Below are positions 16,009 to 23,703 of a DNA stretch of 64,000 bases, one piece after another. Numbering within the stretch: position 1 is the first letter of the stretch; each line of letters begins with the position of its first letter. The notes beneath the pieces were generated by a model. That model saw only the letters and a list, made by a program, of their open reading frames with translations, had not been told where the DNA came from and ran no database searches. A program made the position numbers and the translations under genes. The stretch is from a virus, in the IMG/VR virus record IMGVR_UViG_3300038465_000039, positions 25,261 through 89,260 of that record. One strand, written 5' to 3'.

Positions 16009-16499
16009 CAAATGCCTCGCCGAGTTAGGCCGTAAAAACCGGCAAGTGTATCCAGGTCGGCACCGGTATTGGTCGCCGCGAGATCATGATGCTCGATCTT
16101 CAACTTCTCCTGCTGAAGCCGCTCGCGAAGATCCGAGTCGGGTTCCGGCGGCTCACGCACGATTTCCGGACCGACCTGCATCACGTCAACAAAGTGGTGG
16201 CCGTCCGCAGATGCGCGACCGATGAAGTCCCAGGTGTGCGCCGCTGATGCGTCTCCGCACTGGCCGGTGTATCGCGCGGGCTGCCATTCGGTCTCTGGCG
16301 TCATGGCCTCGCGCTCGGAGTCAGCCACGACGCGAACCCAATAGAAGGCGCCGGCGCGTAGCGTCGGTTTGCCGCGCACGGTATTAAATAGTTCGACGCG
16401 TTCAAGTGTTGGCAGCGGACTAACCGGAAAGCCGGCTTGCTCCTCGTCGCGCTTGACGAAAAATTCTCCGATGCTGTTGCCGTCACCATAAATTCCCAT
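16008..16499 (-). CDS. Unknown protein with coiled-coil C-terminus
   Basis: 163 aa from the ATG at 16499, with GGAGG 6 nt upstream. The first 110 residues look globular and beta-rich (GAFYWVRVVADSE, ETEWQPARYTGQ, AHTWDFIGR, HHFVDVMQVGPEI); residues 115-145 are charged and helical. No function is recognised. Phage proteins with a WxPA(R/E)Y segment of this kind are known only as hypotheticals. Confidence 0.68.
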   Translation of the reverse strand: MGIYGDGNSIGEFFVKRDEEQAGFPVSPLPTLERVELFNTVRGKPTLRAGAFYWVRVVADSEREAMTPETEWQPARYTGQCGDASAAHTWDFIGRASADGHHFVDVMQVGPEIVREPPEPDSDLRERLQQEKLKIEHHDLAATNTGADLDTLAGFYGLTRRGI

Positions 16500-16761
16500 G
16501 GTTGCCTCCTTTGGCGCGGCGAACGATGGAGACGGACACCGATCGCGATTGCAGATTTTGGCTAACAACCACTTCAACATCTTCGACATCTAGAATTGGG
16601 ACTTGAAGGTTGTCCAGAACGTAACCGCCGCAGGCATAGAGATCGTAGATTGTGCCCTGAATGGCTGACTTGAGCCTGAATTCGGTTACTTGGGTTAACG
16701 GCTCACAGATGAAGCTGTCTGCGATGCGGTAGACCTCTGTCCAAAATTCGTCTGTCGTCAT
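16483..16761 (-). CDS. Unknown small protein
   Basis: 92 aa from the ATG at 16761 (ATGA overlap). MTTDEFWTEVYRIADSFICE, then an alternating beta pattern (VLDNLQVPILDVEDVEVVVS). No domain is recognised. Confidence 0.6.
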   Translation of the reverse strand: MTTDEFWTEVYRIADSFICEPLTQVTEFRLKSAIQGTIYDLYACGGYVLDNLQVPILDVEDVEVVVSQNLQSRSVSVSIVRRAKGGNHGNLW

Positions 16762-16976
16762 GGGATCAGATCCAGCGTCTTGCACTTCAGCGCCTCGGCG
16801 ATCTTGACCAGCTTCACCAGCGTGATCGAGCTCTGACCGGATTCGTATTTCGAAACCTGCATCGGCCCGACGTCGATCACTTCGCCGAGTTCGGGCTGGC
16901 TCATGCCGATCTTCTCCCGGCGCGCGCGGATACGCGCTCCGATCGCTTCATCGGTGACGGGTTTTTTCCGGGTCAT
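16758..16976 (-). CDS. Xre/Cro-type HTH regulator
   Basis: 72 aa from the ATG at 16976. Residues about 12-66 form an HTH_XRE domain: GARIRARREKIGMSQPELGE, VIDVGPMQVSKYESGQSSI, LVKIAEALKCKTLDLIP. The motif SQPELGEVIDVGPMQVSKYE is the helix-turn-helix. It is a candidate binder of the inverted-repeat operators found in this arm. It is short, with no extra effector domain. Confidence 0.85.
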   Translation of the reverse strand: MTRKKPVTDEAIGARIRARREKIGMSQPELGEVIDVGPMQVSKYESGQSSITLVKLVKIAEALKCKTLDLIP

Positions 16977-17308
16977 TCCTTCTCCTCGCATACGGCTGGC
17001 GGCAGGATAACGTATAGGTCGATACCGGCCATTTCCAAATTCAAAGCTTCTGCGATCATCGTGTCCATCACGAATCCGGCCGGCGGCCGCGGCGGCCATT
17101 TCTCATAAATCCGTTTCATGGACTCGTCTACGGTCTCGGCAGGATAGTGCACCATCGCGCGGTAGTGATCGCGATTTTGGATGATGACTTTAACAGCCGC
17201 GCACCAGCCGCGCTTGAACTCGGGAGACTCTTCTCTGAAGTAGTGCTCTTGGCAAAACGCTGCCGTCGAAACAAACAGCAGTGCTCCCGTGATGATTGCT
17301 CGCATCAT
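16973..17308 (-). CDS. Exported small protein of unknown function
   Basis: 111 aa. Signal peptide MMRAIITGALLFVSTAAFCQ with cleavage likely after AFC or AFCQ. The mature part has RGWCAAVKVI and a Pro-rich PPRPPAGF stretch. GGAAA upstream; the overlap with the upstream stop (ATGA/TGATG) allows either of two adjacent ATGs. A periplasmic role is inferred. Confidence 0.65.
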   Translation of the reverse strand: MMRAIITGALLFVSTAAFCQEHYFREESPEFKRGWCAAVKVIIQNRDHYRAMVHYPAETVDESMKRIYEKWPPRPPAGFVMDTMIAEALNLEMAGIDLYVILPPAVCEEKE

Positions 17309-17550
17309 GTCGATTTCCTTTTTTCAAGATCTTCCTTGATCTCGGTCCGCAATTTCTGCACCACGGAATTGAAAAGTCGGAGTCGATGCTCCGGTTTGAT
17401 GGCCGCCATCACCAGTGATTTGAACAGCAGGATTGAGGCTTCAAGCCTGACTTCCTCTGGGACGCCAGCCATGGTCGTGAACATCACGGAAGCTGCCTGC
17501 TTTGCCATCGCCATCTTGACGGGAACTGTTAGGGGATCAACCACTGGCAC
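17305..17550 (-). CDS. Small helical protein
   Basis: 81 aa from GTG at 17550. Helical with hydrophobic faces (MAKQAASVMFTTMAGVPEEV, HRLRLFNSVVQKLRTEI). It resembles in composition the proteins at 17555-17746 and 13296-13562, perhaps diverged duplicates. No strong RBS. The function is unknown. Confidence 0.55.
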   Translation of the reverse strand: MPVVDPLTVPVKMAMAKQAASVMFTTMAGVPEEVRLEASILLFKSLVMAAIKPEHRLRLFNSVVQKLRTEIKEDLEKRKST

Positions 17551-17554
17551 CTCT

Positions 17555-17746
17555 TCAGTTCATTTCACCGGCCACACTCTTGCGTAGCGTGTTGCAGAAC
17601 GTCTCGACCATCTCGGCACGCTCTTCCTCGCCGATACCGGAGATCAGTGCGGTCACAAGAATGCCTACCGCGACGATCTCTGTTCGGCGTTCGGCGTCCC
17701 GCGGTAGCGCATCCGCGAGCGCCATAGCGATTTCGTTGTGGTCCAT
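17555..17746 (-). CDS. Small helical protein
   Basis: 63 aa from the ATG at 17746 with AAGGAAG upstream. MDHNEIAMALADALPRDAER and then VGILVTALISGIGEEERAEM, followed by a basic helix. It is similar in layout to the next gene downstream. It lies inside the 3' part of the HD-domain frame, which argues that the HD gene ends early. Confidence 0.6.
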   Translation of the reverse strand: MDHNEIAMALADALPRDAERRTEIVAVGILVTALISGIGEEERAEMVETFCNTLRKSVAGEMN

Positions 17747-18269
17747 GGCAGCTTCCTTGAGAAGCCACCGCATAGGCCTGAGTCGCGAGGATCGGACAAT
17801 CTGAGAGTTTAGTTATCAACCGGATGTCCACCGTCATCTTGTGCGTGCCGCGCCGATGATAGCCTGCTCGATCGCGACCGCGATGGCGGGCGATCGACGC
17901 TGTGTTGCTTACCATGTCAGCGCATTTGATCGACTGTGCTTCGGCGCCGGCTTTTGCCAGCCGGTCCAAGTTCATCCGGTTGCGTTGTAGGCGGTTGGTG
18001 CGGTTCGATGTCGGCTCATCGGTCAGATCGCGAACGATGTCGGCGATGTCCTTTCCAAACTCCATAACCAACTGTTCGTGAGTAACCGGCTGGTCCTCGA
18101 CCGTGTCGTGCAGGTAGGCTGCGGCACAAGCGCGCTTGCTCAGGCCATAGCGCGCGCAAAGCTTTGCCACTTCATCGAGGTGGACAAAATACGGCTCGCC
18201 GGTGTACTTGCGCACTTGACCCCTGTGTGCACGCTCGGCGAACTTGCGGGCTTTGTCGACGATGTTCAT
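17565..18269 (-). CDS. HD-domain protein (RelA/SpoT hydrolase-like), C-terminus doubtful
   Basis: From the ATG at 18269 (ATGA overlap upstream). Residues 1-125 match the (p)ppGpp hydrolase HD domain: ARKFAERAHRGQVRKYTGEP (metal-binding H and RxKYTGxPY), HLDEVAKLC, AAYLHDTVEDQPVTHEQL (HDTVED = the HD-ED motif) and QSIKCADMVSNTASI (K-x-AD-x-xxN). Beyond residue 130 the frame is no longer family-like, and its last 60 residues are a shadow of the 17555-17746 gene. Either the protein ends early through an indel near 17750-17870 or it carries an unusual tail. Confidence 0.7.
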   Translation of the reverse strand: MNIVDKARKFAERAHRGQVRKYTGEPYFVHLDEVAKLCARYGLSKRACAAAYLHDTVEDQPVTHEQLVMEFGKDIADIVRDLTDEPTSNRTNRLQRNRMNLDRLAKAGAEAQSIKCADMVSNTASIARHRGRDRAGYHRRGTHKMTVDIRLITKLSDCPILATQAYAVASQGSCHGPQRNRYGARGCATAGRRTPNRDRRGRHSCDRTDLRYRRGRACRDGRDVLQHATQECGR

Positions 18270-18400
18270 GCCTCTGTGATCCCCAGCACTTCGAGATAAA
18301 GCCGCGTCAGCTTGTCGTAAGCGCCCGCGCGCGCCCGGTTCGTCATGCGAAGCTTGCCGTCGGGGCCGTTCTCGCCGCGGGCGATGGCATCGTCGGTCAT
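18266..18400 (-). CDS. Small protein, possibly the 3' part of a frameshifted gene
   Basis: 44 aa: MTDDAIARGENGPDGKLRMT, ending YDKLTRLYLEVLGITEA, with the stop overlapping the HD gene start (ATGA). Upstream in another frame, from GTG at 18503, reads VADKPKHTPEQVRDVSEAIY, which also looks coding and then degenerates at about 18400. The two pieces may be one gene with an indel. The function is unknown. Confidence 0.5.
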   Translation of the reverse strand: MTDDAIARGENGPDGKLRMTNRARAGAYDKLTRLYLEVLGITEA

Positions 18401-18474
18401 CTTTGGCGGTGCCGGCGCCGCATTCGGCGTCCAGCTTCTTGCGGTAGATCGCCTCGGAAACGTCGCGGACCTGT

Positions 18475-18834
18475 TCAGGCGTATGTTTTGGTTTGTCGGC
18501 CACGCGCAGCCCTCCGTTTGGCGGCATCAAGCCGCGATTGAAATTCCGCCAGCCGGTCGGCGTGAGAGTCGAAGTAGCGAAAGATGACGCCGACAGGCCG
18601 CATCTGTCGGATCAACTCGCGGCACATGAAGTCATTCACACCGATCACATCGTAGGCCATCAGCGCGCCGGGGTGTGGGACGAATTCCCCTCCGCACGCT
18701 TCGCAAAACGTCCGCAAGACGCTCTCTGATACGGAGCGATGGACGGTTTGAAGGAAAAAATCTGCATCAGATTCCTCTTCAGCAGTTAGCTTGCCGTAAC
18801 GGCCTAACACACGATCCTCAAAAGACAGGTTCAC
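18475..18834 (-). CDS. Unknown protein
   Basis: 119 aa from GTG at 18834 (GGAG 8 nt upstream; GTGA overlap). Acidic N-terminal helix, CEACGGEFVPHP in the middle (possible metal pair), then MRPVGVIFRYFDSHADRL and a basic tail. No family is recognised. Confidence 0.65.
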   Translation of the reverse strand: MNLSFEDRVLGRYGKLTAEEESDADFFLQTVHRSVSESVLRTFCEACGGEFVPHPGALMAYDVIGVNDFMCRELIRQMRPVGVIFRYFDSHADRLAEFQSRLDAAKRRAARGRQTKTYA

Positions 18835-18971
18835 CGCAGCGCTCCCATTACGATCGCGCCGAGAAACAAGATCGACGCATAAGCAACAACAGCGCAGAAT
18901 ATCCTAAGGCAATTCTGTACGCGGCCGAGCGCCATGTCGATTTTGACTATCAAATCCAGAACCGGACTCAT
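18831..18971 (-). CDS. Small single-span membrane protein
   Basis: 46 aa, ATG at 18971 (ATGA with the upstream stop) and TGA overlapping the next start as GTGA. After MSPVLDLIVKIDMALGRVQN it has one hydrophobic segment (IFCAVVAYASILFLGAIVM), long enough to span the inner membrane. No function can be given. Confidence 0.6.
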   Translation of the reverse strand: MSPVLDLIVKIDMALGRVQNCLRIFCAVVAYASILFLGAIVMGALR

Positions 18972-19156
18972 CGCCGCTTTCCTTTACGTGCTTTTTTCTT
19001 TGCCACCTTTGCGACCTCGTTGCGTAGTTGATCGACAGTCGGTCTCTCCGGTGTCCGTGCACGCTTGGCGCCCGGCCCTTTGGTATTGTAGCGGATCAGC
19101 TTCAGCCGCTCGATGTCGGCAAGCTTGCTAGGTTTCTTCGGTTCTTCCTTTACCAC
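18968..19156 (-). CDS. Lys/Arg-rich small protein
   Basis: 62 aa from GTG at 19156, chosen because AAGGAG lies 6 nt upstream; GTG at 19171 (GTGA overlap with the upstream gene) is the alternative. KLADIERLKLIRYNTKGPGA is followed by a strongly basic tail (AKKKARKGKRR). It is probably a nucleic-acid-binding protein, inferred from charge only. Confidence 0.6.
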   Translation of the reverse strand: MVKEEPKKPSKLADIERLKLIRYNTKGPGAKRARTPERPTVDQLRNEVAKVAKKKARKGKRR

Positions 19157-19167
19157 TGCGATCTCCT

Positions 19168-19404
19168 TCACAGGTCGCGGGGACGACGCTTCGGATGGCG
19201 GGGAGCGTGGTCGGCAATGATCTGGCGAACGCGTTCTCTGGTCACCCCCATGGCGTTGGCTATCTCCTCTAGGGTGTAGCCCGCGTGATGCTTTCGCCAA
19301 CTGATGGCGTAGTTCCACCGCCACCGAATACGCTCTTCTCGACCGGTCCCTTCGACAAGGGGCAAGCATACTTCGGGGATAGTCCGCGTTTTCTTCGCCG
19401 CCAT
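19168..19404 (-). CDS. Sigma-70 region 4-like HTH protein
   Basis: 78 aa from the ATG at 19404. Residues about 42-64 read YTLEEIANAMGVTRERVRQI, the sigma-region-4 helix-turn-helix consensus, followed by a basic tail. No other sigma regions are present, so it is a small DNA-binding regulator and not a full sigma factor. It is the first gene of the leftward arm, and an inverted-repeat operator sits immediately upstream of its start codon, consistent with autoregulation (inference). No clear RBS is visible. Confidence 0.8.
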   Translation of the reverse strand: MAAKKTRTIPEVCLPLVEGTGREERIRWRWNYAISWRKHHAGYTLEEIANAMGVTRERVRQIIADHAPRHPKRRPRDL

Positions 19405-19409
19405 CGGTG

Positions 19410-19463
19410 TATACCTAAAGGTTAGGGTCTGCCGCATATCCTCCCTCGCCGCCTGCCTGTCAA
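19410..19463 (-). promoter_or_regulatory. Main leftward promoter with operator (copy 4)
   Basis: Minus strand: -35 TTGACA (19463-19458), 17-nt spacer, -10-like GATATG (19440-19435). Downstream of it, at 19410-19426, lies TATACCTAAAGGTTAGG (plus strand), the fourth copy of the inverted-repeat motif, between -10 and start codon. Confidence 0.62.
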
Positions 19464-19515
19464 GCCCTTGTGGGAAATAAAAAAGGTGTGGACGAAAGAA
19501 TTTATTTTTCTTGAA

Positions 19516-19617
19516 CGGGTACGCGGCGGATACGAAAACGCAAGCCCTTGGTTCTTCGTCTATTTTTTGGCCTCCGCGTACCTGGTGACCGCTTCGCGTA
19601 CCCGGTCGCGTACCGTT
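19516..19617. repeat. Cluster of CGCGTACC(CG) repeats in the divergent control region
   Basis: Copies at 19516-19525 (inverted, CGGGTACGCG), 19575-19584 (CGCGTACCTG), 19595-19604 (CGCGTACCCG) and 19608-19617 (CGCGTACCGT). They match the five-copy cluster at 33.3 kb. The roughly 600-bp segment 19405-20009 holds no convincing gene: only this cluster, the leftward promoter and a possible rightward promoter. Confidence 0.65.
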
Positions 19618-19636
19618 CGGTCCTGCTTTCTCGGTC

Positions 19637-19665
19637 TTGACAGACGTTCTCGCAATAGCGCATAT
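19637..19665 (+). promoter_or_regulatory. Candidate rightward promoter
   Basis: TTGACA at 19637-19642, a 17-nt spacer and GCATAT at 19660-19665. It lies in the non-coding segment upstream of the rightward gene at 20010 and just past the repeat cluster. The -10 is a weak match, so the call is tentative. Confidence 0.45.
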
Positions 19666-20009
19666 CGCTTTCGCGCGCGGCCACACATTCCGATAGACCG
19701 GGCGCTCATCAAGAGCGCCAAACGGCACGATCGCAGGTCTTGTCTCTACAGTAACCTGTCTCTAATGAATCGTATGCGCGCGCGAGGGCGCGCTTCATCA
19801 ATCATGTCGGCAAAAACGTAAACCACCGGCTTGACGGTCGAAAATATACAGCGCACAAAACACCAGCGATTGATTCTCCCTCGATAGGTTCCATTCCCCC
19901 TTTTCACAGTTGCTGCGCCGGTTCCTATCCCCGGCCTGCATCGCCCCGGTCATCTGAATCAGTCGCCTTTTTCGTGATGGCCGGGGCAACTAATTGAGGG
20001 AGCATCACG

Positions 20010-20564
20010 ATGGGTAAGCGAACGACGATCGAGAGCGAAAAGTCTGCCACCGGTAAGGAAATCCGCCTGCCGGCGAAGACCACGATCAAGACCTTCAATT
20101 CGGCATTCGACGAAGCAAAAAACATTATCGACGATGCCAACGAGGTTTTGAAAACCGCCGCCGACGAAGCCAAGGCGAAGCACCTCAACCTTTGGGCTTA
20201 CAAGACCTGCAAGAAGCTGTTCGATGACTTCCATGCGGCCGAGAACGAGGCCCTCGCCGCGGAAAAGCTGGCGGTCAAACTCGCCAATTTCGACGAGTGC
20301 CGGAAGCATTTCGGGCTGGACGAGATCGCAAATTTGCAGGGCCGGCTCACGGGCATAGGTGAGATCGGCAGCAAAACCGACGTCAACGGTGTGCCGCGCG
20401 AAGTCGACGAAGATGGCGAAGAAGATCCCCGGCCATCGCATTTGAGACGACCCGGCGCCTCCGCTGCATCGGCGGTACAGGAAATGGCCGAAAAGGCCGG
20501 AGCTACGATCCCGCCGAAAGATGATCCGATGAACTCCGTTGGGCGCGGCCCGAAGCCTCACTAA
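20010..20564 (+). CDS. First gene of the rightward operon, unknown
   Basis: 184 aa with GAGGGAG 8 nt upstream. Residues 25-110 are helical and charged (FDEAKNIIDDANEVLKTAAD, LWAYKTCKKLFDDFHAAENE), the rest is Pro/Gly/Glu-rich and probably disordered. No known domain. Its place at the head of the replication region suggests an early function, but nothing more can be said. Confidence 0.75.
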   Translation: MGKRTTIESEKSATGKEIRLPAKTTIKTFNSAFDEAKNIIDDANEVLKTAADEAKAKHLNLWAYKTCKKLFDDFHAAENEALAAEKLAVKLANFDECRKHFGLDEIANLQGRLTGIGEIGSKTDVNGVPREVDEDGEEDPRPSHLRRPGASAASAVQEMAEKAGATIPPKDDPMNSVGRGPKPH

Positions 20565-20578
20565 AAGGAAATTCCATT

Positions 20579-21355
20579 ATGGGTGTGGAGCTTGGACAGA
20601 CGTTCGGGCATTGGACGGTTGTTGCCTTGGCGCGTGTGATAATCCCCTCGCAGCAGTTCTGGACTTGCGAGTGCAGCTGCGGCAATCGCAGAGATGTGAG
20701 GTCGGACAATCTTCTAAATGGTCGGTCTAGGCATTGCGGTTGTTCGAAATCTCCGCGATGGGAGGATTTGTCTGGCAAAGTTTACGGCCGGCTTACGGTA
20801 GTTGCTTTCGATCATGTCACGCCATACAGGCACGGCACGCGCACGTACTGGCGTTGCAAGTGTTCGTGCGGAACCGAAAAAATAATCCGGTCTGACGGGC
20901 TAAAGGGTGGTGATAATGTTTCGTGCGGCTGCAAAAAGGTCGAGCAGCTAACAACTCATGGTGACACGGGAACGCCAGAGCATTCTGCTTGGCTCGCGCT
21001 CTTCGACCGATGCCGCAATCCGAACAACGAATCTTTCAAGGACTATGGCGCGCGCGGCATCAACATCTGCGAACGATGGGAAAATTACGAGAATTTCTTA
21101 GCTGACATGGGTCGTAAGCCTACGCCGAAGCACTCGATTGAGCGAGTACGCAATAACGACGGTTACCAGCCAGATAATTGCGTTTGGCTCCCTATGCGAG
21201 AGCAATCCTACAATCGAAGAACAACGAAAATGACGGTCGAGAAGGCCGCTGCTGTTAGGTCGCGGGCTTGTGAATCGCAGCGTGTTCTCGCAGAGGAATT
21301 TGGCGTAAGCCAGGGCACGATATCTCGAATTTTACTGGGGCAGTCATGGCTCTGA
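20579..21355 (+). CDS. AP2/HNH-like homing endonuclease with two zinc-binding repeats
   Basis: 258 aa. Two N-terminal repeats, each of the form FGxxTVV...WxCxCxCGxxxxxRSDxLxxG...CGC (residues about 7-52 and 68-118). A C-terminal nuclease-like domain follows: HSAWLALFDRCRNPNNESFK, DYGARGINICERWENYENFL, DMGRKPTPKHSIERVRNNDG and CVWLPMREQ, then a HTH-like tail (VLAEEFGVSQGTISRIL). The family is common in phages and mobile DNA. It overlaps the resolvase gene by 10 nt. Confidence 0.85.
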   Translation: MGVELGQTFGHWTVVALARVIIPSQQFWTCECSCGNRRDVRSDNLLNGRSRHCGCSKSPRWEDLSGKVYGRLTVVAFDHVTPYRHGTRTYWRCKCSCGTEKIIRSDGLKGGDNVSCGCKKVEQLTTHGDTGTPEHSAWLALFDRCRNPNNESFKDYGARGINICERWENYENFLADMGRKPTPKHSIERVRNNDGYQPDNCVWLPMREQSYNRRTTKMTVEKAAAVRSRACESQRVLAEEFGVSQGTISRILLGQSWL

Positions 21356-21903
21356 GATGTCTTGGCGTGGACCCCGGCGTCAACGGAAGTTGCGCGCTCT
21401 ATCTCGGTGAGGGCCTGATGCTCCCGCCCGAAGCGATCTTTGATATCCCCACTGTGGGCGACGGCAACAAGCGTGAAATCGACTATGCGCGCATGCGCGA
21501 CATGGTGTGGGCGCTGCGACCCGATGTAGCGTTTATCGAAGTGGTCAATGCTTTTCTGCCGAAGCGAGAAAACCCCGAGACAGGCGAGAAAGAAACCGTG
21601 AATTTTGGCGCAACATCCATGTTCCGGTTCGGGGGGGCGTATTATGCGGCGCGCGCCGTTATCTGCTGTCTGAACATTCCGCTTCGGTCGGTCGGGTCTC
21701 CGGAGTGGAAGGGCGGATTCGGGCTCAAAGGGGGAAAGGCAAACAAGGATGCTTCGCGCAAGCTGGTGATGCAGCGGTACCCGCAAACGGCTCCGTTCGT
21801 TTCGCTTGTGAAGCACGGAAACCGCGCTGAGGCTTGGCTGATCGCATGCTACGGCGCGCGCAAGATGCGACGGGAGAACGAAAATCTCGACATCCCCGAG
21901 TGA
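21346..21903 (+). CDS. RuvC-like Holliday junction resolvase
   Basis: 185 aa. The N-terminus LGVDPGVNGSCALY is the first RuvC acidic motif (Asp), FIEVVNAF holds the second (Glu), and HGNRAEAWLIACYGARK is the C-terminal helix that normally supplies the last acidic pair; here His-Gly-Asn-Arg-Ala-Glu is seen, so one Asp is replaced. KANKDASRKLVMQRYP is typical of RuvC-family phage resolvases. Its role would be resolving branched DNA before packaging. Confidence 0.85.
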   Translation: MALRCLGVDPGVNGSCALYLGEGLMLPPEAIFDIPTVGDGNKREIDYARMRDMVWALRPDVAFIEVVNAFLPKRENPETGEKETVNFGATSMFRFGGAYYAARAVICCLNIPLRSVGSPEWKGGFGLKGGKANKDASRKLVMQRYPQTAPFVSLVKHGNRAEAWLIACYGARKMRRENENLDIPE

Positions 21904-21925
21904 GAAACCGCGCGACATCGACTAC

Positions 21926-22180
21926 GTGTTTGATTTCCTGATGGATCGAATCACGGATGGTCGGCGCCGGGCTCGTGCGGCGTGTCAGGAACCGACATGC
22001 GGTGCGCGGGAGCAGGGAGTGGTGATCAGTTGTTCGTCTGTGAATTGCGGGGAGAAACTCATGCACAGTGGATGGCGCCGGGAATTGCGGGCATGTTTGC
22101 TGCTACGCGGGATGGTGTTGGACCGGGAGCGGCAGGAAATTGAACGGGCCGCGCAAGCGGACAGGAAGGCGAAGCGGTGA
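21926..22180 (+). CDS. Unknown small Arg/Cys-containing protein
   Basis: 84 aa from GTG at 21926 (ATG at 21941 possible; neither has a clear RBS). Four cysteines (CQEPTC ... CSSVNC) could bind metal; the C-terminus is a charged helix (LDRERQEIERAAQADRKAKR). The stop overlaps the next start (GTGA). Confidence 0.55.
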   Translation: MFDFLMDRITDGRRRARAACQEPTCGAREQGVVISCSSVNCGEKLMHSGWRRELRACLLLRGMVLDRERQEIERAAQADRKAKR

Positions 22181-23163
22181 AACCGGAAACCGACAAAGAG
22201 GAAGCGCACTGGACCCTTTTCGAGAAGTTGCTCGAAATGTGGGACAGCGACGCGCTGGTCAAGTTTTTCTACGCTGAGTATGAGCGCGGTCACGCCGCGG
22301 GCTATACCGCCGGCTACGAGGCCGCGCGCGCCGATATTCTTGCTGATCTCGAAACGGTCGCGAAGCGGACCAAGGCGCTGATGCCGCCGGCCGACCGCAA
22401 GCCTCTGGCGGTCACGGCGATGGAACCCATAGATAGGTCCGAAACGGACCAATCTGGGACAGCAGAAACGACCGTCGCGGGGGAGTGTGAAGCGCCCGAG
22501 GCTACCCAAGTAGCCCCCGAGCCCGAAAAACGCACCAGCGAGCCCCGCAGGCCCGAGGAACGGCCTCGTATTTCCCACGGAGTGGGCCGCGTGTCAGGAT
22601 ACGCAAGGCCGGAAGGCATCCCGTCGAATTTCGAAATGTGCCGGCTGGTCCTGATCGACGCCGGCCGCCCGTTGACCGCAACCGAGATCCGCGACTGCGT
22701 TAAGGTCCGATGGTGGCCCGATGTTCCGGCGGACTGGAAGTCGAGCCCGTTCGGGTTCTTGGGTTCAGGCAAGCTGAAAAAAGATGAAGACGGCAAGTTC
22801 ATCCTGCCGGATGACAAGCCTGTCGAGCGAAAGCCGACGCCGCAGGAGATCATCAACGCCGAGGTCGCCAAGCGCCAGGCACCGAAGCTTGGCCCTCCAG
22901 CCCGTCAGGACGGCGTAGATTTTTTATGGAACGGCAAGACGGTCACACTGCACCAGCGAGAGGCGACGATCGCGGTCCAGTTGCGGGCCGCGATGGGGAA
23001 GGGTCACCTCGACGCGAAGCTTTTGGCAAATTCGATCGGCATCAAGTCCGAGGCGGAATCGGTGATGCGGGATATGGTTTCGATCCTGAACCCGAAGATC
23101 GCGGAGGTCGGTTTGCGTGTGGACTACTTCAAGGGGTTCGGCTTCATCATGAAGGAAGTTTGA
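22177..23163 (+). CDS. Two-domain winged-helix protein
   Basis: 328 aa from GTG at 22177. N-terminal helical part with YEAARADILADLETVAKR; a disordered Glu/Pro-rich linker (residues 85-140); a first winged-helix-like domain (MCRLVLIDAGRPLTATEIRD); and a C-terminal domain resembling the OmpR-type DNA-binding fold (LWNGKTVTLHQREATIAVQL, LANSIGIKSEAESVMRDMVS, GLRVDYFKGFGFIM). It is probably a phage transcription or replication regulator. Confidence 0.72.
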   Translation: MKPETDKEEAHWTLFEKLLEMWDSDALVKFFYAEYERGHAAGYTAGYEAARADILADLETVAKRTKALMPPADRKPLAVTAMEPIDRSETDQSGTAETTVAGECEAPEATQVAPEPEKRTSEPRRPEERPRISHGVGRVSGYARPEGIPSNFEMCRLVLIDAGRPLTATEIRDCVKVRWWPDVPADWKSSPFGFLGSGKLKKDEDGKFILPDDKPVERKPTPQEIINAEVAKRQAPKLGPPARQDGVDFLWNGKTVTLHQREATIAVQLRAAMGKGHLDAKLLANSIGIKSEAESVMRDMVSILNPKIAEVGLRVDYFKGFGFIMKEV

Positions 23164-23166
23164 ACC

Positions 23167-23703
23167 GTGGGGAAAAGAAGCTCATTCGAGCGCGTCCCTC
23201 AAGATAAGTACATGACGACGGACCCATGGCCGGTTCGCCGATTGCAGGCGCATCTTCCGTCACGAATGATCTTTGCAGAACCATGTGCAGGCAACGGCGA
23301 TATCATAAAATCAATGGAGTGGTTCGGTCACCGCTGCGCTTATGCATGCGACATCAAACCCGGCAAAAAGACAATCGAGAAGCGCGATGCACTGACGCTT
23401 GATGGGCGATGGCGCCGGGGATCAGGCGCGGCGATGTTCGTGACGAACTTGCCCTGGTCACGTGAGGTACTTCACCCGCTGATTGATCATCTGTCCGCGC
23501 TGTTGCCGCTCTGGACAATTCTTGATGCTGATTACATGCACACCAAGCAAGGTGCTCCCTACATCGATAAGTGCCGTCAGATCGTCAGCATCGGCCGCGT
23601 GAAGTGGATCGAGGGCAGCGACGGCGGCGGGATGGAAAACTCTTGCTGGTATCTGTTCGACGCCAAGCATACCGGCGGCCCTAGATTCATGGGGTTGGTC
23701 TGA
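23167..23703 (+). CDS. DNA methyltransferase-like protein (small, NLPW motif)
   Basis: 178 aa from GTG at 23167. FAEPCAGNGDIIKSM is a class I SAM-binding motif I, and FVTNLPWSREVL a catalytic-like motif IV (N-x-P-W instead of (N/D)PP(Y/F)). The length is short for a complete methyltransferase with target recognition. It may methylate adenine in DNA or be a degenerate enzyme. Its stop overlaps the second methyltransferase (TGATG), so the two are co-translated. Confidence 0.72.
   Translation: MGKRSSFERVPQDKYMTTDPWPVRRLQAHLPSRMIFAEPCAGNGDIIKSMEWFGHRCAYACDIKPGKKTIEKRDALTLDGRWRRGSGAAMFVTNLPWSREVLHPLIDHLSALLPLWTILDADYMHTKQGAPYIDKCRQIVSIGRVKWIEGSDGGGMENSCWYLFDAKHTGGPRFMGLV

Noticed and set aside
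19502-19684. 60-aa minus-strand frame over the repeat cluster
   Set aside because: Arg-rich product created by the CGCGTACC repeats; no RBS. Better explained as control DNA.
22177-23163. Reading the 328-aa protein as a two-component response regulator
   Set aside because: The C-terminus has the winged-helix pattern, but there is no receiver domain with the phospho-Asp; a phage regulator is more likely.
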